Part shown: piece after piece, positions 8,751-17,057 of the stretch
Layout: the number at the start of each line of letters is the position of its first letter
How positions within the stretch are numbered: the first letter of the stretch is position 1
Source of the DNA: a bacterium
GTDB lineage: Bacteria; Planctomycetota; UBA1135; GCA-002686595
DNA: 33,047 bases
NCBI GenBank assembly: GCA_024228395.1
Contig: JAAETM010000423.1
Coordinates: forward strand, 1-33,047
Reading direction: 5' to 3'
Notes under the pieces: generated by a model
What the model saw: the letters and a program-made list of their open reading frames with translations, nothing else
The model's database searches: none
Told to the model about the DNA's origin: nothing
Translations under genes and position numbers: made by a program

Positions 8751-9886
8751 ACCTGTTGATGGTGAGTGGTGATCGCCAAATCGTCGTCGGTGAGCGCGGG
8801 CCCTTCTATTCCATGCAGGCGGAGTTCTCACGCTACTTCGATCGCGTGGACGTGATTTGCCCAAAACCCAATGGACCCATCCAGGTCCGCGAGATCCATG
8901 GCAATGTTCACTTCCACCCCGCGAACGTGCCGAGCCGGCGTATGAAGGGGTTTGTGCAAGAAAAGGGTGCCGAGCTGATTGGGCAGCACGGATATGCGCT
9001 TGTTGTCAGCCATGATTACGGCCGGTTTGCCAACGGGCGTGGTGCAGCTTGGCTCGCCAAGAGGTTCGACTTGCCCCACGTTTCTGAGTTGCACCACATT
9101 CCGGGTGAGCCGGTGGCGGATAGTTTTCGGGAGCGGCTAGAGCGATTCTTGGCCAAGCGGTATGTGGCTTGGGCCAAGTCGCGGGTGACCGCATTCCGAG
9201 TTGTGAACCCCGGACAAATGCCGAGGTTGTTGCGAGCGTGGGGAGTGAACCCTGGAAAGATTGTGGTGTTGCCTTCGCAGTACTTGGACTTGGATGTTTT
9301 CAAGCTCCGAGCGGCGGCCCTGGAAGAAGCGTACGAATACGATTTGGTATTCGTTGGCCGCATGGTGAACAACAAGGGGTTGCCCCGCATCATCGCGGCC
9401 TTGGAAATGTGCCAGGCTCGAGGGCAAACGTGGAAAGCCCTGTTTGTCGGCAAGGGACCACTGCGCGCACAAATGATGGAACGAACCAAAAGCCAGGGTC
9501 TCTTTACCCGCTGGATTGAATGGGTGGATTCTCCAGAGGATCTGGCTGCTCTCTACCGTTCCTCACGCGCGGTGGTGTGTGCTTCCACCTGCGAGGGAGG
9601 ACCCCGATTCACTGTCGAGGCCATGTCCTGTGGCGCAGCTTGCATCTCGACCCCCGTGGGTATCATGGAGGACCTTCTGGCGGATGGGGCTGCAGGAAGG
9701 TTGTGTGGTTTCGACGTGGAGAGCCTCTCCGATGCGTTCGATGGGGTGCTCATAGATGAAGCAGGCCGCAAGACAATGGGGGAAAATGCGGCCATTCGGG
9801 TCCGCGTTTTTGAATACAGTCAAGCGATCAAGACCTATGCAAATGGTCTCCGACACTTGGCAGGACAAGAGAAGCGAACGCTATGA
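8747..9886 (+). CDS. GT4-family glycosyltransferase
   Basis: A 379-residue GT-B glycosyltransferase. The N-terminal half is less typical (MNLLMVSGDRQIVVGERGPF), with SHDYGRFANGRGAAWLAKR and SELHHIPGEP in the acceptor side. The donor half is clear: DLVFVGRMVNNKGLPRII, LFVGKGPLR, and E-x7-E as EGGPRFTVE (E283, E291), then AACISTPVGIMEDLL. The ATG overlaps the previous stop by four bases, and its own TGA overlaps the next ATG (9883-9886), placing it firmly inside the operon. No signal peptide or membrane span is visible, so it should act on the cytoplasmic face. The donor and linkage are not predictable here. Confidence 0.88.
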   Translation: MNLLMVSGDRQIVVGERGPFYSMQAEFSRYFDRVDVICPKPNGPIQVREIHGNVHFHPANVPSRRMKGFVQEKGAELIGQHGYALVVSHDYGRFANGRGAAWLAKRFDLPHVSELHHIPGEPVADSFRERLERFLAKRYVAWAKSRVTAFRVVNPGQMPRLLRAWGVNPGKIVVLPSQYLDLDVFKLRAAALEEAYEYDLVFVGRMVNNKGLPRIIAALEMCQARGQTWKALFVGKGPLRAQMMERTKSQGLFTRWIEWVDSPEDLAALYRSSRAVVCASTCEGGPRFTVEAMSCGAACISTPVGIMEDLLADGAAGRLCGFDVESLSDAFDGVLIDEAGRKTMGENAAIRVRVFEYSQAIKTYANGLRHLAGQEKRTL

Positions 9887-10950
9887 AACTGGTTTTTGTA
9901 ACGCAGGTTTACGATCGCGAGGACGCGGTGCTTGGTTTTGTGCCCGGTTGGGTGGCGGGCTTGGCTCGTCATGCGGATCACGTCATGGTGCTGGCCTTGG
10001 AGGTCGGTGACCTGGGCGAGCTTCCAAGCAATGCGGAAGTCCTCCGAATCGGTCGCAAGGGTTATGTTGCACGCTACCTACGCTATCGTCGCTTCTTGCG
10101 TTCCGCCTTTGCCAAGTTGGGTTATGACGCACTTCTGGCGCACATGGTGCCGCGCTATGCGAGTCTTGCCGATAGTATCGTACGCAAGAACGGTGCGCGC
10201 AATTTTCTTTGGTACACGCACCGCGGGGTGGATGCACGTTTGCTTCGGGCTGTGTCGGTAGTGGACAAGGTCTTCACCGCTTCCAACGAATCCTTGCGCG
10301 TGGACACTCCCAAGAAGGTCGTGACGGGGCATGGCATCCATGTGGAACACTTTGCTGGGAAGCGCGAGCGCAATGAGCGGTCCGGTCCCCAATTGTTGGC
10401 TGTGGGGCGTCTGACGCCTTCCAAGGATGCACTCACCACAGTTCGGGCAGTCGCCGAATTGCGTTCGCGCGGAATCGATGCCAGCCTGCACTGGATCGGT
10501 GCGGGTTTGGTCGATGAGGATGCGAACTACGGGCGCGAGGTGCTGCGCGAATGCGAAGAGTTGAAGCTCACCCAGCATGTGGAATGGATGGGATCTGTGC
10601 CCTACTTCAAGGTTGCGAGTCACTTCCTGGAGGCCGACATCATGGTTTCCTCCAGTCAGACGGGTAGTGTGGATAAGGTTGTGCTTGAGGCCATGGCCTC
10701 AAGCCTGCCGTTTGTTGCTTCCGGCGAGGCCTATGCCCCCGTGGTGACCAGCCTCGGAGAGCGTGCCGCCGACCTGGCCTTCCCGGAGGGCGATGCGGTC
10801 GCCTTGGCCGATCGCGTACAGAAACTGTGGGAGCAGGGGGGCGTCGAGCGCGATTCCTTGGGGCAGTGCCTGCGCGATATCGTCGTGCGCGATCACGAAG
10901 TGGACGATCTGATGGGTCGCCTGGTCAAGGCCATGGGAGCGAAAGCCTAG
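9883..10950 (+). CDS. GT4-like glycosyltransferase lacking the first Glu of E-x7-E
   Basis: A 355-residue glycosyltransferase of the GT-B fold. Visible features are MKLVFVTQVYDREDAVLGFV at the start, WYTHRGVDARL on the acceptor side, LLAVGRLTPSKDALTTVRAV and LHWIGAGLVDED on the donor side. In place of E-x7-E it has TGSVDKVVLEAMASSLPFV, where the position eight residues before the conserved Glu is Gly. A TGS-D-K-V-VLEAM form is, to my memory, found in a subgroup of GT4 proteins, so this may be a subfamily trait and not loss of function. It is coupled to the preceding gene by an ATGA overlap and ends two bases before the next ATG. Confidence 0.82.
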   Translation: MKLVFVTQVYDREDAVLGFVPGWVAGLARHADHVMVLALEVGDLGELPSNAEVLRIGRKGYVARYLRYRRFLRSAFAKLGYDALLAHMVPRYASLADSIVRKNGARNFLWYTHRGVDARLLRAVSVVDKVFTASNESLRVDTPKKVVTGHGIHVEHFAGKRERNERSGPQLLAVGRLTPSKDALTTVRAVAELRSRGIDASLHWIGAGLVDEDANYGREVLRECEELKLTQHVEWMGSVPYFKVASHFLEADIMVSSSQTGSVDKVVLEAMASSLPFVASGEAYAPVVTSLGERAADLAFPEGDAVALADRVQKLWEQGGVERDSLGQCLRDIVVRDHEVDDLMGRLVKAMGAKA

Positions 10951-10952
10951 TC

Positions 10953-12707
10953 ATGGCCACTCCCCTCGAACCGTGGAGTGAGCCCGTTGAGCGCGTGCTG
11001 CACGGCATGATGCGACAGGTCTCTGGGGCGGGGATTTTGATGTGTCCCGAGCATTCGATTGAGCACACGGGCAAGAATGCCGGCGCCGTGGTGATGGCGT
11101 GCGAGTTGGCAGGGCTTGGTGTCGGGGATGGTGAACGCCTGTTCGAGTTCGCCAAACAGCAGAGCCTGCGCATTGCAGGGCGGCTAGAACGCGAAGGGGA
11201 GAGCACGTGTTGGACCTTTCGACCCGGGCGGCACGATCCATTCAATTGCTCCAACAACGTGATCGATGGGGGAGCCTGCTCGGATGCTTTGGGGGCCTTT
11301 CTCGAGAGTTTCGCGGATCGCTTGTCGCTGGCTGAGCGAACCCTTTTGGAGCGTGCGTGTGTGCTGCACGCGCAAACGTATCTGCGTTACGCGGCTTTTG
11401 ACAAGGGTATCCCCGCCCAACGCGCATGGGCCCTGACCGGTGTTGCCCAGGCTTATCGCCAAAGCAAGCACGAGGTCCTCAGGTATGCCGCGTTGGAAGG
11501 GGCGCGCGAGGTGATGGAATTGATGCACGGGGATGGCAGTTATCCCTATCACCCCTTGCATGAGAATCCTGGCCATCCGGGTGCCAGCGATGTGTCAGCG
11601 TTCTACCAATCCCGGCCCACCGCGTTCACGATGTTCGCGTTGCAAGCTGTCGGCGAAGATTCGACGGGTCCGGCTTGGGCCGAACCTTTGCGCAAGCAGC
11701 TGCGTTTCCTGGCCCTGCTCTATGGACCCAAGGGGATCAAGCTTGGCGGAATAGAGGCCAAACCCTGGTATCATGGGGCTGAGTACGAAGTGGCGAGTCA
11801 CCCCTTTGATGTGTTTGCTTTGGCTCGCGGGGCTCGCTTGTTTGCGGATGCGCAACTGGCGCGCGCCGCGGTGAACTCGTTTCGGGCCTGGGCTTCGCAC
11901 GTGGATGCCGAAGGGCTCCCACAAAGCCACAAACCCGGTGAGGGGCGGCATGAATCGTATCAGTGCGTGACTTTTTGGGCTGGCCACTCCCAGTGGATGG
12001 CACGGGCGATCAAGGATCTGTTGTGGATCGAACGCGAGGGCCTCGCCGGCACGCCGGAGATCGGCGGCCCCGCCGTCGTGCTCTTCGAAGACGCGCAGTT
12101 GGCGCGGCTAGAGAACGATCGGGTGGTGGCCTGGGTGCGCGGCAGTAAGCCGGTCAACAACCTGAACCACGGCAGCCGTAGGGGTGGGGGACTCTTGCGG
12201 GTTGTGAGCAAACTCACCGGGGATGAGCTGTTGGCGCGCGATGCACTAGCACTGGGGGATGAGGCGGAATGGACCCGGCGGGTCGGCATTGTATCCTTGT
12301 TTCGTGGTTGGATATTGAATCGGGAGGAGATTCGTTTTTCCATATGGAAAGCGCGTAACGCCATGCGCACGCGAGGGGTCTGGGCTGCCGGGGGAGAGCC
12401 GTGTTTTGTCCTGAAGCACGGATTGCTGGGTGGGGCCTCAAACAAGGCGTCCACCGCTTTCGCTTGCGCGGCCAAGCTGGAGGCGGTTCCCATGGGCGTA
12501 CGGCTGCGGACCCGCTTGGCGCACCGGGGTGGGAATCCCGTTTCCGACAGTCGGGTACAACGCGAGTATACGGTCGACGGCCAGGGCCTTCTGGTGCGCG
12601 AAACCGTGCGGGAGGGGTCCCTGGTGCCGGGCAAGGACTACGTCGTGCCCTTGCTCGCCGAGGATGTCTCTACGCAGGGCGCGGGTTTGAGTTTCCGGTT
12701 GGGGTGA
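10953..12707 (+). CDS. Unrecognised 584-residue protein in glycan operon, possibly polysaccharide-active
   Basis: I do not recognise a defined family. From the ATG at 10953 (two bases after the previous stop; the open frame extends further upstream only inside the preceding gene) the protein has 584 residues and no signal peptide, so it is probably cytoplasmic. The first ~360 residues are helix-rich with repeated aromatic and acidic pairs (HDPFNCSNNVIDGGAC, GDGSYPYHP, SAFYQSRPTAFTMFAL, WYHGAEYEVASHPFDVFALARG, HESYQCVTFWAGHSQWMARA), the pattern expected of an alpha/alpha-toroid. The remaining ~200 residues are strand-rich (LENDRVVAWVRGSKP, FRGWILNREEIRFSIWK, RVQREYTVDGQGLLVRETV), like the beta-sandwich of heparinase or polysaccharide-lyase type enzymes. 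A role in modifying the glycan or a glycolipid intermediate is inference from context; no catalytic residues can be assigned. Confidence 0.6.
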   Translation: MATPLEPWSEPVERVLHGMMRQVSGAGILMCPEHSIEHTGKNAGAVVMACELAGLGVGDGERLFEFAKQQSLRIAGRLEREGESTCWTFRPGRHDPFNCSNNVIDGGACSDALGAFLESFADRLSLAERTLLERACVLHAQTYLRYAAFDKGIPAQRAWALTGVAQAYRQSKHEVLRYAALEGAREVMELMHGDGSYPYHPLHENPGHPGASDVSAFYQSRPTAFTMFALQAVGEDSTGPAWAEPLRKQLRFLALLYGPKGIKLGGIEAKPWYHGAEYEVASHPFDVFALARGARLFADAQLARAAVNSFRAWASHVDAEGLPQSHKPGEGRHESYQCVTFWAGHSQWMARAIKDLLWIEREGLAGTPEIGGPAVVLFEDAQLARLENDRVVAWVRGSKPVNNLNHGSRRGGGLLRVVSKLTGDELLARDALALGDEAEWTRRVGIVSLFRGWILNREEIRFSIWKARNAMRTRGVWAAGGEPCFVLKHGLLGGASNKASTAFACAAKLEAVPMGVRLRTRLAHRGGNPVSDSRVQREYTVDGQGLLVRETVREGSLVPGKDYVVPLLAEDVSTQGAGLSFRLG

Positions 12708-12819
12708 TTCTATTGGGCTTTTGGTGCGGCAGGCCCAGCGTATGGAATTGGCGTGGGATTCGGACCAAATTGGGCCCTGGAGGGCAAGGCTCGCCATTGG
12801 GTTTGATAGGCTCGCGGCC

Positions 12820-14004
12820 ATGGAAATGGGCCCTCAACAGTTGGTGGTGGTCGCCAATACACGCATTCCGTCACAACGGGCCCAAAGCCTTCAAGTGATG
12901 CATGCGGGGCAGGCTTTCGTCGATCGGGGTTTGAGTACGACCTTGTTGCATGCTAAACGCAGGGGCACGACGGTCCTGGGGCAAGGGGCCCTGTCCACGT
13001 ATTACGGATTGCCCTCCGATTCTCAATTGCGGGTGGAAGCGGTTTCATGTGTCGACGGAATCGATAGTGTTCCCACCTGCTTGCAGTTCCTGCCGGCGCG
13101 TTTGCAGGAGTGGACCTTTGCCTCGCGTGCAGCAAAGCGCGTGGACGCTCAGTTTCCAGATGCGTTGGTATTGACCCGCGAAATCGAAACGGCCTACCGG
13201 CTCAAGCCCCGTCCGGGGATCTTCTGGGAGGTTCATCGCGTTCCCGGAGGCCGCTGGCGCAGGGGCCTCATGGCGAGGGCCATGCCGGCACTGGCGGGGG
13301 TAATCGCCATCTCGGGAGGAGTTCAGGATGACTTGGTGCGTTTGGGTGTGCCCGAGTCCAAGATTTTGGTGGAGCATGACGCCTTCCATTCCCAACGCTT
13401 CGAGGGTCTGCCAGGAAAAGCAGCGGCTCGCAAGCGTTTGAGCCTGTCCGCCGACGCCCAATTGGTCGTGTACACCGGTGGCTTGCTGGCTTGGAAGGGC
13501 GTGGAAATCTTAGTACAAGCCGCTGCCCAGATGCCCGACGTGGATTTCGTCATCGTGGGGGGGATGGACGCGGATGTGAAACGCTTGAGGGGGCTTGCCG
13601 CAGGTCTCCCCAATGTGCACCTGCTCGGATTCCTGGACCCAGGCCAGGTGCCGCTCTATTTGGTGGCAGGGGATGTGGGAGTGGTTCCCAACCGCAGCCA
13701 ACCAGCCATAAGCTCGCGCTACACCTCGCCGTTGAAAGTCTTCGAAGCCATGGCCATTGGTTTGCCACTGGTAGTTTCCGACTTGCCCTCCATGCGCGAC
13801 ATACTTTCTGACGAAGATGCCTGCTTTGTGCCTCCCGATGACCCAAATTCACTGGTACAGGGACTACGGAGGGTGTTTTCAGACTCAAAACTGCGCCAGA
13901 GACTGGGGATCTGTTTGAGTCGAAGGGCTCAGCAGCATACCTTTGATGCGCGTGCAGTCCGCCTTTTGGACTGGATGCAGAGCCACCTGCCAAGGACGCC
14001 ATGA
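12820..14004 (+). CDS. GT4-like glycosyltransferase
   Basis: A 394-residue GT-B glycosyltransferase. The ATG at 12820 (MEMGPQQLVVVANTRIPS) is chosen because the first Rossmann strand begins directly after it; the frame is open to a TTG at 12721, and ATG 12742 is another option, but those add a hydrophilic extension of 26-33 residues. Family features are IFWEVHRVPGG and ISGGVQDDLVRLGV on the acceptor side, VVYTGGLLAWKGVEILVQAA and FVIVGGMDADV on the donor side. The carboxyl motif is TSPLKVFEAMAIGLPLVVSDL, a known GT4 variant in which the upstream Glu is absent. ATGA overlap (14001-14004) couples it to the next gene. Specific substrate unknown. Confidence 0.85.
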   Translation: MEMGPQQLVVVANTRIPSQRAQSLQVMHAGQAFVDRGLSTTLLHAKRRGTTVLGQGALSTYYGLPSDSQLRVEAVSCVDGIDSVPTCLQFLPARLQEWTFASRAAKRVDAQFPDALVLTREIETAYRLKPRPGIFWEVHRVPGGRWRRGLMARAMPALAGVIAISGGVQDDLVRLGVPESKILVEHDAFHSQRFEGLPGKAAARKRLSLSADAQLVVYTGGLLAWKGVEILVQAAAQMPDVDFVIVGGMDADVKRLRGLAAGLPNVHLLGFLDPGQVPLYLVAGDVGVVPNRSQPAISSRYTSPLKVFEAMAIGLPLVVSDLPSMRDILSDEDACFVPPDDPNSLVQGLRRVFSDSKLRQRLGICLSRRAQQHTFDARAVRLLDWMQSHLPRTP

Positions 14005-15167
14005 AAGTACTTTTTCTCACCGATTCCCTATCCGACCTGGATGGGGTCGGTCGATATTCCATGCGATTGATCGCTGCCATGGAAGCCAAACGACCTGAAA
14101 TGGAGGTGCATGTGCTGTTGGCGCGCAAGCACCGGCCTACCTCCAAGGCGGTGCCGAGCCATTGGAGGATCGACGTTGCATTGCCGCCCGATTATTACTT
14201 TTACATGAGTCCCCTGCGGTACCTGGTATCCAGACTTCATTGCACTTGGAAGACATTCTTGGCGGCCCGCGGCGCTTCCCTCATCCACGCCATCAAGGAC
14301 TATCCCCACAACCAAATAGGGAGTGACGCCGCCCGCCTGCGCAAGATCCCCTGCGTGGCCACCGCCCATGGCACGTACACGATTCAGCCCCTGTTGTCCA
14401 AGGTGCACGCCAAGCGCGCCCATCGCACGTATCAGAAGATAGATCATTTCATCTCGGTCAGCAATTACACACGCGTGCGTTTGCTAGACCTCATGAAGGA
14501 CTCCGAGTTCGATGAAAGCAAAGTGACTGTGGTCCCCAATTGTGTGGCGGCAGAAGCTTATGCAATGCCCATGCCCCTTGAGCAGCAACCATGGCATGGA
14601 CAAAAATTCACCCTGGCCATTGGAGAGGTGAAGGAGCGCAAGGGGCATCATCTCTGGTTGAAGGCATGGACACGCTTGGCCAAGGACTTCCCGGACTGGC
14701 GCCATTACCTGGTCGGCCGTTTGTCGAATGATGAGTACCAAATCGGCCTGGAAGTAGCCGTGCGCAGTGCCGGTCTTCAGGATCGGATTTTCTTTCTGGG
14801 CAACGTGAGTGAGGAACAGAAAATCGACCTTTTGCAGCGCGCTAGCGTATTCGTGCATACGCCCGTCACGGCAGCAGATGGTGGCTTTGAGGGCTTCGGT
14901 CTCGTGTATCTAGAGGCCAGCGCTTCGGGGACAGCGGTTCTCGGCACCCGGGATTCGGGGGCCGAAGATGCCATTGTGCAGGAGTGCACCGGTTTGCTCG
15001 TTGATCAAGACGTAGATGCAATCGAAGAGGGGTTGCGCCGCTTGATGGGCAATGACGCCGAGCGCGCTTCCTTTGCAAGGCAGGGCCTAGAGCATGCCCG
15101 CAAGGAAACCTGGGATGGCAACGCCATGAGTGTGCTTGCCCTTTACGACAGTTTACTTTGGGATTGA
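14001..15167 (+). CDS. GT4-family glycosyltransferase
   Basis: A 388-residue retaining glycosyltransferase. It starts MKVLFLTDSLSDLDGVGRYS, with the strand and DGVGRY loop typical of GT4. ATAHGTYTIQPL and HFISVSNYTRVRLLDL match the acceptor-side hydrophobic and histidine motifs; AIGEVKERKGHHLWLKAW and HYLVGRLSNDEYQ form the donor side. The E-x7-E signature is complete, EGFGLVYLE (E297, E305), followed by ASGTAVLGTRDSGAEDAI. It overlaps the preceding gene as ATGA. Its own TGA (15165-15167) overlaps a TTG candidate start of the next gene. The protein should act in the cytoplasm on a lipid-linked intermediate; the sugar is not predictable. Confidence 0.9.
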   Translation: MKVLFLTDSLSDLDGVGRYSMRLIAAMEAKRPEMEVHVLLARKHRPTSKAVPSHWRIDVALPPDYYFYMSPLRYLVSRLHCTWKTFLAARGASLIHAIKDYPHNQIGSDAARLRKIPCVATAHGTYTIQPLLSKVHAKRAHRTYQKIDHFISVSNYTRVRLLDLMKDSEFDESKVTVVPNCVAAEAYAMPMPLEQQPWHGQKFTLAIGEVKERKGHHLWLKAWTRLAKDFPDWRHYLVGRLSNDEYQIGLEVAVRSAGLQDRIFFLGNVSEEQKIDLLQRASVFVHTPVTAADGGFEGFGLVYLEASASGTAVLGTRDSGAEDAIVQECTGLLVDQDVDAIEEGLRRLMGNDAERASFARQGLEHARKETWDGNAMSVLALYDSLLWD

Positions 15168-16417
15168 GTTTGCGCATTCTGTTCCTCGCCGAAATCTCTG
15201 ATCCGGGTGTGGGGTCGTCCGTGCGGCAAATGTATGGGCATGCGGATTGGTTGAAGGAGCGGGGGCATGAGGTCTGCGTGGTCTCCACGGTGCGTGATCC
15301 GGCGCATACCTCTCCAACGGAGATCGAAGGCACCCAAGTGTTTCGTCTACACTCGGACTACCCGATTCGCTTTCGACCTTGGGTTTCATTGCACAACAAG
15401 GCGATCGACGCTCCCTTTGGAGCCATTCTGCAGCAATGGAAACCGGACATCGTTCATGCGCATTTGATCCACACACACCTGGGATATCATGCTTTGACCC
15501 AGGCCCGATCTGCGGGCGCCAAGGTGGTGTTCACCGCCCACGATGTGATGGTGTTCTGCTACCAGAAGCTGACTTGCTTTCACGGGGGAGAGGCTGCGGT
15601 TGGGCGGCTAGATGATGTGCAAGCTGGCCTGGTGAAGTGTTTAAAGTGTCAGCGTTTTCGCTTCCGGCCGGGGCGCAACGCGCAGATCCGCAAGGTCCTG
15701 CAACGCGATGTGGATCGCCTTGTCGTGGTCTCGGATGAATTGGGCCGGGTGATCCGAGCCAACAACATCCGGGTGGATGCTACCGTGCACAACGCGCTGG
15801 TGCCTTTGGGTGAACCTCCGGGCGAAGAGCAGGTAGGGGAATTTCGTGAACGCCTGGGTTTGAAGGGGAAGCTGGTGCTCGCCATGGGGGGGCGGCTGCA
15901 TGAACAAAAAGGGGTGGGCAAGCTGCTCGAAATGTTGGCGCGCCTCGCTCCGGAGTTCCCCGAGTTGCGCTTGATCGTGATGGGCAAGTCCGACATTTAT
16001 GACCGTGAATTCAAGCCCCAGGCGCAGGCTTTGGGGGTGGCCGATCGCGTGGTCCCCATGGGGTGGCTCGACGGTCGGGAGCTGCAATTGGCTTACGCTG
16101 CCGCGGATGTGTTCGTAACGCCTTCGCTTTGTTTTGATACTTTTGGGTTGGTGAACCTCGAGGCCATGCAGCATGCCAAGCCGGTGGTCGCCACCAGTTT
16201 CGGTGGATCCAAGGAGGTCCTTGAGCACGGCGAAACCGGATACATCGAAAACCCCTATGACGTGCCAGCTTACAGTGAGCTTTTGGCCAAGTTGCTGCGC
16301 AATGCGGACCTGCGCAGGGGCCAGGGATTGGCCGGCCAGGACAGGTTCTTGGAGCACTTCACCATGGATCGGTTGGGGCGCGAGTATATGGTCTTGTACG
16401 AACAAATCGCGGAATAG
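15164..16417 (+). CDS. GT4-family glycosyltransferase with a four-cysteine insertion
   Basis: A GT-B glycosyltransferase of 417 residues if it starts at TTG 15164, which overlaps the previous TGA as TTGA, mirroring the ATGA junctions elsewhere in the operon; TTG 15158 and 15170 are equally possible by sequence. VHAHLIHTHLGYHAL and VFTAHDVMVFC mark the acceptor side, LAMGGRLHEQKGVGKLLEML and LIVMGKSDIYD the donor side, and DTFGLVNLEAM the carboxylate motif, with Asp in place of the first Glu. Between the two is a segment with four cysteines (C132, C138, C159, C162, the last pair as KCLKC), a spacing that could bind zinc and that I recall from other GT4 proteins. It is the last transferase of the run. 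Confidence 0.85.
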   Translation: MSLRILFLAEISDPGVGSSVRQMYGHADWLKERGHEVCVVSTVRDPAHTSPTEIEGTQVFRLHSDYPIRFRPWVSLHNKAIDAPFGAILQQWKPDIVHAHLIHTHLGYHALTQARSAGAKVVFTAHDVMVFCYQKLTCFHGGEAAVGRLDDVQAGLVKCLKCQRFRFRPGRNAQIRKVLQRDVDRLVVVSDELGRVIRANNIRVDATVHNALVPLGEPPGEEQVGEFRERLGLKGKLVLAMGGRLHEQKGVGKLLEMLARLAPEFPELRLIVMGKSDIYDREFKPQAQALGVADRVVPMGWLDGRELQLAYAAADVFVTPSLCFDTFGLVNLEAMQHAKPVVATSFGGSKEVLEHGETGYIENPYDVPAYSELLAKLLRNADLRRGQGLAGQDRFLEHFTMDRLGREYMVLYEQIAE

Positions 16418-16430
16418 GCCCTGGGACAGT

Positions 16431-17057
16431 ATGAAAAAGGCTATAGGGTCGAATCAGGGGCGCGTGGCCCGCGGATTAGGGCGTGATGAATCAGGCGAGG
16501 GAACCGTGCGGGCGACAAGCCCTCTCATGAAAAGCGCAAGACTCATGTACTTGGCAGGCGGCTGGTTCTTCGTGGGGTTGGCTTTCCTGGGGGTATTGCT
16601 GCCGCTGCTGCCGACCACACCTTTCTTGCTGTTGGCCGGTACTTGCTTTGCTCGCTCCTCGCCACGCTTGCACTATCGCATTTTGAAGATGCCCGTATTT
16701 GGGGAATATCTGCGCCAATGGGACAGGAGCCACACCGTACCCAAGCCGGCCAAACATCGCGCATGGATGCTGATCGCGGTGAGTTTCGCCCTGTCCGCGT
16801 ACATGGTGGAATCCATAGGTCTGCGCTTGATATTGGTAGTGCTTGGATTTGGCTTGGGTTGCCTCGTCGCTCTGTTGCCGGAACAGGAAGCGGACGGGAT
16901 ACCCAGCCGGGGTCAGAATTCGGCAAGGGTTGAAACTGAAGTGGAGGATGCGCCCGGTTCGTTCCCTGCCGAAGCCTCCGAGGCAGCCTATTCAGAAGGG
17001 GAGCCCAAAATCGACGACCATAGCCCGCCCAAACGTTCGCGGCTGCCTTCGCGGTAG
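16431..17057 (+). CDS. DUF454 (YbaN-like) inner-membrane protein
   Basis: A 208-residue membrane protein from ATG 16431; an in-frame ATG at 16527 would remove 32 hydrophilic residues and give a more usual YbaN size. The DUF454 hallmark is plain: GWFFVGLAFLGVLLPLLPTTPFLLLAGTCFARSS, continuing RLHYRILKMPVFGEYLRQW (here split into two motifs of the same stretch, about residues 42-96). Two further hydrophobic segments follow (AWMLIAVSFALSAYMV, LILVVLGFGLGCLVALL). The tail after ~155 is hydrophilic and acidic, unusual for the family. The function of DUF454 is unknown. It starts 13 bases after the last glycosyltransferase and may be its transcriptional neighbour. Its 3' end overlaps the convergent gene by 70 bases. 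Confidence 0.82.
   Translation: MKKAIGSNQGRVARGLGRDESGEGTVRATSPLMKSARLMYLAGGWFFVGLAFLGVLLPLLPTTPFLLLAGTCFARSSPRLHYRILKMPVFGEYLRQWDRSHTVPKPAKHRAWMLIAVSFALSAYMVESIGLRLILVVLGFGLGCLVALLPEQEADGIPSRGQNSARVETEVEDAPGSFPAEASEAAYSEGEPKIDDHSPPKRSRLPSR

Noticed and set aside
12721..12819. TTG 12721 or ATG 12742 as start of the glycosyltransferase
   Set aside because: They add a hydrophilic extension ahead of the first Rossmann strand; ATG 12820 fits the GT4 N-terminus better.
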